Below, piece by piece: positions 21,431 to 24,670 of a DNA stretch of 24,670 bases. A program made the position numbers and the translations under genes. Source of the DNA: a virus. Below the pieces are notes generated by a model that saw only the letters and a list, made by a program, of their open reading frames with translations, was not told the DNA's origin and searched no databases. Each line of letters begins with the position of its first letter. Position 1 is the first letter of the stretch. The stretch spans positions 1 through 24,670 of the IMG/VR virus record IMGVR_UViG_3300034685_000361; one strand, written 5' to 3'.

Positions 21431-21765
21431 TACTTCTCTCCCGCCAACTGCTTAAGGCTCTCAGGCGGTCCCATCTTTGCCTCACGATATAGCCGAATGA
21501 GTTTTCGGGCAGCCTTTCTTTTTACATCAATCGGTGCGTCTACACCGCCCATTCCGCCTGCCAATACCTGAGCTGCTGATATCATCCCGTTTTTATTGTA
21601 TTTCCCATTAGGCTCCTTAACGAGCAGTTTGCACTTGCTGGCTACTTTCTCTTCGCCAGGCGGGTTAAGGTCAATAAGACAGGCGGCACAGTATTTTTCG
21701 ACACTGCCGTAAGCTTCTACAGTTTTTGAGATTTCTCCCCACGACCGATTGCTAAACTCAGCCAC
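21430..21765 (-). CDS. Small head-region protein resembling a prohead-associated domain
   Basis: A 111-residue protein starting at GTG 21765 (an upstream ATG is out of frame and runs into a stop). The segment CKLLVKEPNGKYNKNGMISAAQVLAGGMGGV, followed by a basic helix with RKLIRLYREAKM and a Pro-Pro-Glu end, resembles a short domain often found in phage prohead or head-maturation proteins (the C-x-L-x-(V/I)-x-E-P-x-G form). Here it stands alone between the minor head protein and the scaffold. No protease residues are visible, so it is more likely structural or scaffolding-related. Confidence 0.68.
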   Translation of the reverse strand: MAEFSNRSWGEISKTVEAYGSVEKYCAACLIDLNPPGEEKVASKCKLLVKEPNGKYNKNGMISAAQVLAGGMGGVDAPIDVKRKAARKLIRLYREAKMGPPESLKQLAGEK

Positions 21766-21846
21766 CAGCCATCACCTCTTTTTTCTTTTAGACAGTTGCA
21801 GGTTTCAAAAATTACCTGGCAAATAGTTAGTAACAGGGGTGGTTTT

Positions 21847-22179
21847 ATGGATTGGATTGACCCAAACTGGACCTTAGCCAACGACAAGCTGTCAGTCCAC
21901 GTCGGCATCAATACCCGCCTGTGGCTGTGCCGCAAACAGGGCCTGATCCCCGTCTGCATCCTCCTGGGGAAGGAACATACCCGCCTGTTTATGAAGGAAC
22001 GGGGTTGGAAAGTAATCCCCAAAGGCCAGCATTACTACTCCCGCCGCTGCATCCCCATTATTTTCAATGTGCCCGGGCTGTACGGCATCGCGGTGGAAGC
22101 TATCCCGAAGCCGCCAAAGCGGGCAAGTAAAGGCCGTAAGCGTGCCGGCAGTTCGGGTGAAACAAGCCCGCATCTTTAG
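21847..22179 (+). CDS. Hypothetical gene on the opposite strand inside the head cluster
   Basis: A 110-residue protein that reads rightward against all the surrounding phage genes. Start ATG 21847 has an AGGGGTGG ribosome site 4 bases away. The product looks real: WIDPNWTLANDKLSVHVG, then LWLCRKQGLIPVCILLG, a helix FMKERGWKV, strands CIPIIFNVPGLYGIAVEAI, and a basic tail rich in Lys, Arg and Ser. It fills the only large gap (21766-22099) in the leftward coding. Its last 80 bases overlap the end of the minor head protein gene in antisense. Extra genes of this kind in a late cluster are often called morons and may be expressed in the lysogen. No convincing promoter was found, and no family is recognised. 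Confidence 0.65.
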   Translation: MDWIDPNWTLANDKLSVHVGINTRLWLCRKQGLIPVCILLGKEHTRLFMKERGWKVIPKGQHYYSRRCIPIIFNVPGLYGIAVEAIPKPPKRASKGRKRAGSSGETSPHL

Positions 22180-22918
22180 CCTGTTGCAGTGTTGGATATC
22201 CCGGTGTCCTCCCGGTAAGGCTTAATATCTTGCCCTGCCATGGCTGACACTTCTCGCAGGCCCCCCGGTGCGTGCTCACCTTGACCAGGTCATGACCGTG
22301 CTCCAACAGCCGGTTCGCCGTGCCCTGCAGGTGCGCCTCCATCGTGGTAGTGCGGGCCACCATGTTAGCATAGGTTCTCATGTTCCACTCCCTGTTGGCC
22401 GCGTCCTTAAACCCCGTAACACCTCGCTCTGCCAGCATCTCCCGGTACTGCTTCGCTACCTGCTGCCAGGTTTTGTAGCCGATAACACTGCCTCGAACGG
22501 CCTCAAGGGCCAGGGTTCGGTATATATCGTCAACCCGGCGGCCAATAGTAAGAACCACATCGTCAAAGCGGTTGTAAGCTGTTTCAGCCAGCACCTGGAC
22601 AGCCTGCTGGTGAATGGCACCGAATCCGACCACAACCTGGCCAATAGCTATAATCTGAGTATCAACTGCCTGGGTGCTGGCCACGTAAACCCGGGGGATG
22701 GCCTCCTCACACCACTGCCTGGAGCCGTTGCGCAGGTCTTCCAAAATAGCCCGCACGTTAGCAAGCATAGCCTGCAGATACTCGATTTTATTGCCACGTA
22801 ACAATGCCCGGTTAATCTCGTTTAAGATTTCCCGCTCGGCTTCGGTATAAAGCTGCACCAGCCGGGCCACTTCGTCATCGCTGAAACGGACCAGCCTTTC
22901 ATCCGGCCCCCGGGCCAT
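22100..22918 (-). CDS. Minor head protein (SPP1 gp7 / phage minor capsid protein 2 type)
   Basis: A protein of the head that associates with the portal and may be packaged and ejected. The 272 residues have a long helical N-terminus (about 1-190) with VRFSDDEVARLVQLY, followed by TYANMVARTTTMEAHLQGTANRLLEHGHDLVKVS. The C-terminal signature is CEKCQPWQGKILS (Cys 221 and 224) plus GLFHPNCRHAYG (HPNCRH, 254-259), the typical ending of Mu-F/gp7-like head morphogenesis proteins, perhaps a zinc site. Start ATG 22918 shares one base with the portal stop. The 3' end overlaps the rightward gene by 80 bases. Confidence 0.9.
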   Translation of the reverse strand: MARGPDERLVRFSDDEVARLVQLYTEAEREILNEINRALLRGNKIEYLQAMLANVRAILEDLRNGSRQWCEEAIPRVYVASTQAVDTQIIAIGQVVVGFGAIHQQAVQVLAETAYNRFDDVVLTIGRRVDDIYRTLALEAVRGSVIGYKTWQQVAKQYREMLAERGVTGFKDAANREWNMRTYANMVARTTTMEAHLQGTANRLLEHGHDLVKVSTHRGACEKCQPWQGKILSLTGRTPGYPTLQQAKDAGLFHPNCRHAYGLYLPALAASG

Positions 22919-24333
22919 TATTCACCACCGCCCTGGCCTGCGGCGGCAGGCAGTGTTATCCTGGGCGGCTGCGGCGCCGTTTGTTGCTGCTTGCCCCTTA
23001 TGCGTTCGACCTCCTGTTGCAGGGCCTCGCCTTCCAGACCGTCCAACCGCTTCAAAGAGCTTTCCAAGCTGCTAAGGCCTGCAGTGTATCTCTGCACTTC
23101 ATTTTCTACTGCCTCTTTATCATCCTGCGGTAAGCCATCCTGCCACGTGATGTGGATGTTTTCCAGCTTCACCGCTCCCGGCATCCCCTGGGCCACCTCC
23201 AGGGCCGAGGCCAGCTGCAGGACCTTCTTCAGTGCCGGGTCAAACCTCATGCGGATCCGGTTTGTTTTTGCCAGCGGCGCCATCATCAGCCGGCGCAAGG
23301 CTGAACCACTTTCAGCCAATCCCGATTTAAGCTGCCCAAAGGCCGCGGCGCTGGTTTCGCTCAGGATGTAAAGCTGCTCCATCAGGAGTTCAATCTGCCG
23401 GAAAGCCGCCTCCAACTGGCCGTCCCATGTGACGTAGCCCGGGGGTTCCTCTCCTTGCCCAACCGGGAAATATTTGCCGCCTCCCCGGAATGTCCATTCG
23501 CCCGTCTTGGGGTCTTGCTCCAGGGCTGTATCCGGGCCGTACATGTTCGGGTCGGCGTGCTTATCGAGGATGCGGCTTATCTGAGCTACCCGAATTTCTA
23601 ACTCCTGAATGATGCTGTCCAGGTCGCTGTAGTCATCCAGACCGGTAATACGGTCGGTGGTGAGGATGTTGTTCACCGGGATTACCAGGAAGTCGTCAAC
23701 GCCGGTCTCCTGCTCTTCCCGCTCCTGCTCGGCGGCTATCATCCCATCCCGGAGCAGGTAGGTGGCGGTAGTTATCTTGCCACGTTCATGGATTTCCGCC
23801 TTGAGATAGGTCTGCTTTCGAGTACCGAAAAGACCTTTCTCCTCCACGTCGTAGGTATAGGCCAGTACGTGGGCCACAATCTCCTTTACATTGTCGGGCT
23901 TGACCACCGGGAACCACACTGCAGGCTGCTGGGCCTCGATTATCCCCCGCTTGTCGAAGCGCACCTTGAAGATGCCCGTGCCGTAGCGGGAAACGTCCAG
24001 GGCCACCTCATAGGCCACGTTAATGAGGTCATTGTCCCGGACAAGCCGTTCAACCGCCTGCTGCTCCGGCGTGTTTTTGTCGCCCGCCGAGATGCGCGGC
24101 GGCTCGCCCAAAAGCAGGTCGGCCCAAAGTGTACTGAGCCGCTTGTGCCAGTTGAGGATGATCTCCAGCGTGGCCTGCTGGTCTTCCCGCAACAGCCGCA
24201 CCCAGTCTTTAAAAACCTGGTCGTGCTTGCCCTCGAACAGCTTGCGGTTGTTGTCGTACAGTGTTAACCGCTCCACCTCAGTGGGCGGCGGCCAGGCTTT
24301 GCCGGGTTGTAGAAAGTTCATGTCTGTAAGCAA
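22918..24333 (-). CDS. Phage portal protein, SPP1 gp6-like
   Basis: A dodecameric ring at the unique capsid vertex through which DNA enters and leaves. The 471 residues match the family layout: a helical N-terminal wing (RLTLYDNNRKLFEGKHDQVF, then WHKRLSTLWADLLLGEPPRI at about 62-80), a central clip and stem with VNNILTTDRITGLDDYSDLDSIIQELE (about 216-242), and a C-terminal crown ending in a Gln/Pro/Gly-rich tail. Length fits SPP1 gp6-type portals. The start is TTG 24333 with GGTGATG upstream; an ATG four codons in (24321) is the alternative. It follows the terminase fragment by 5 bases. Confidence 0.92.
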   Translation of the reverse strand: MLTDMNFLQPGKAWPPPTEVERLTLYDNNRKLFEGKHDQVFKDWVRLLREDQQATLEIILNWHKRLSTLWADLLLGEPPRISAGDKNTPEQQAVERLVRDNDLINVAYEVALDVSRYGTGIFKVRFDKRGIIEAQQPAVWFPVVKPDNVKEIVAHVLAYTYDVEEKGLFGTRKQTYLKAEIHERGKITTATYLLRDGMIAAEQEREEQETGVDDFLVIPVNNILTTDRITGLDDYSDLDSIIQELEIRVAQISRILDKHADPNMYGPDTALEQDPKTGEWTFRGGGKYFPVGQGEEPPGYVTWDGQLEAAFRQIELLMEQLYILSETSAAAFGQLKSGLAESGSALRRLMMAPLAKTNRIRMRFDPALKKVLQLASALEVAQGMPGAVKLENIHITWQDGLPQDDKEAVENEVQRYTAGLSSLESSLKRLDGLEGEALQQEVERIRGKQQQTAPQPPRITLPAAAGQGGGE

Positions 24334-24338
24334 CTACA

Positions 24339-24544
24339 TCACCAGCCTTTTGGCTTCGATACCGGACCGGTTCTTGCTCGCCGGAAGTGGCTGTATAAAG
24401 CGTATCTGTTCCGGTCCATAGCATGGTCGTTCTGTTTCAAAGGCTTGTCTTCGCCCCTTAACTGCGCTTTCGGGTCCCATACGTAGGAGTTAAACTCCTT
24501 AATCGTATGCTTGCAGTTCGGGCTAACAAAAAACCGCTCCTGGG
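24339..24544 (-). pseudogene. Terminase large subunit, C-terminal fragment cut by an IS
   Basis: About 67 residues of the C-terminus of a PBSX/XtmB-type terminase large subunit, the ATPase-nuclease that packages DNA. The visible part runs from QERFFVSPNCKHTIKEF through the conserved ending with RGEDKPLKQNDHAMDRNRYALY, where DHAMD..RYA is the nuclease-domain end signature. The reading frame enters from IS sequence at 24545, so the ATP-binding domain and most of the nuclease are either beyond the IS or lost. Unless the IS excises cleanly, packaging is disabled. The natural stop lies 5 bases before the portal start. Confidence 0.85.
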
Positions 24545-24670
24545 TGTTGATTGTCAATAGAATTGACCCACTATGTGCAAATAAAATTGACCCACTGGAG
24601 AACAAAAATAACCAGCATTGATCCCCCTGATGAGACGAAAATTTTGCCTGGCTCGCTTCGCTCGGCCTTG
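24545..24670. mobile_element. End of an IS21-like insertion sequence (partial)
   Basis: At 24545 the phage frame gives way to TGTTGATTGTC, followed by two copies of a 17-bp repeat, AATARAATTGACCCACT (24556-24572 and 24580-24596), exactly 24 bases apart. Terminal TG and multiple internal end repeats are typical of IS21-family ends. The remaining 74 bases show no recognisable transposase frame. Target duplication cannot be judged because the other end is outside the window. Confidence 0.65.

Larger units (their letters stand above)
6092..24544. mobile_element. Siphovirus prophage, late-gene side, integrated in tRNA-Thr and interrupted by an IS
   Basis: The element starts at the tRNA-Thr half-copy and continues rightward beyond the IS end at 24545. 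All visible phage genes but one read leftward in canonical late order: terminase, portal, head, connector, tail, fibre, lysis. Integrase, repressor and replication genes are not in the window and should lie to the right. The head genes resemble an SPP1-type arrangement (portal, minor head protein, scaffold, capsid, connector gp15/16/17 series). Virion assembly looks intact apart from the terminase, which is cut by the IS. Confidence 0.9.

Noticed and set aside
21717-22022. A leftward frame in the gap between the minor head protein and the next gene
   Set aside because: Its composition is poor (Arg/Ser/Cys-rich), it overlaps the GTG gene start, and the opposite-strand gene here has a better ribosome site and protein-like sequence.
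24339-24605. An 88-residue reading frame starting at 24605
   Set aside because: The first ~20 codons are IS end sequence; only the part from 24544 down is terminase, so it is a chimeric frame, not a gene.
1-24670. CRISPR array
   Set aside because: No regularly spaced repeats with unique spacers were found; the repeats seen are protein-level duplications in hsdS, the tape measure and the hub.

Overview
The window joins two unrelated blocks at a tRNA-derived attachment site near 6.1 kb, and nearly everything is read leftward (minus strand). Protein style, strong AGGAGG ribosome sites, moderately high GC and the SPP1-like phage genes suggest a thermophilic Firmicute of the Moorella/Peptococcaceae kind. 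The genus is an inference, because no search could be run.

Left block (70-5861): a complete type I restriction-modification operon, hsdM-hsdS-hsdR, with short overlaps between genes. Its specificity gene has two AT-rich recognition domains flanked by repeated sequence.

Junction (5862-6319): reading leftward, there is the 3' half of a tRNA-Thr(CGU), that tRNA's own rho-independent terminator, and then the leader of hsdM. The 5' half of the tRNA is absent. This is the duplicated 3' half left when a phage integrates into a tRNA gene. The intact tRNA and the integrase should lie beyond the right edge. Between the site and the phage genes are repeated CAGGTA motifs, an 11-bp tandem repeat and the late-operon terminator.

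Right block (6305-24544): the late region of a siphovirus prophage. In transcription order it holds the end of the terminase large subunit, portal, minor head protein, two small proteins, scaffold, major capsid protein, connector and head-closure proteins, tail completion protein, tail terminator, major tail protein with an Ig-like domain, tail chaperones joined by a -1 frameshift, a 1339-residue tape measure, a split baseplate hub, fibre and adhesin genes, holin, amidase endolysin, a second small membrane protein and a dCMP deaminase next to the attachment site. One small gene (21847-22179) runs the opposite way inside the head cluster. The terminase is cut at 24544/24545 by an IS21-like insertion end, so the prophage is probably defective for packaging.

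The most notable observations are: a textbook CCCAAAC slippery site with a hairpin; a perfect 16-bp palindrome present twice that combines features of parS and the Noc-binding site; a hub gene split in two where both halves end in similar Trp/Pro-Pro repeat tails, with an 18-residue period in the second; an apparent ATT start codon; and the antisense gene in the head cluster.
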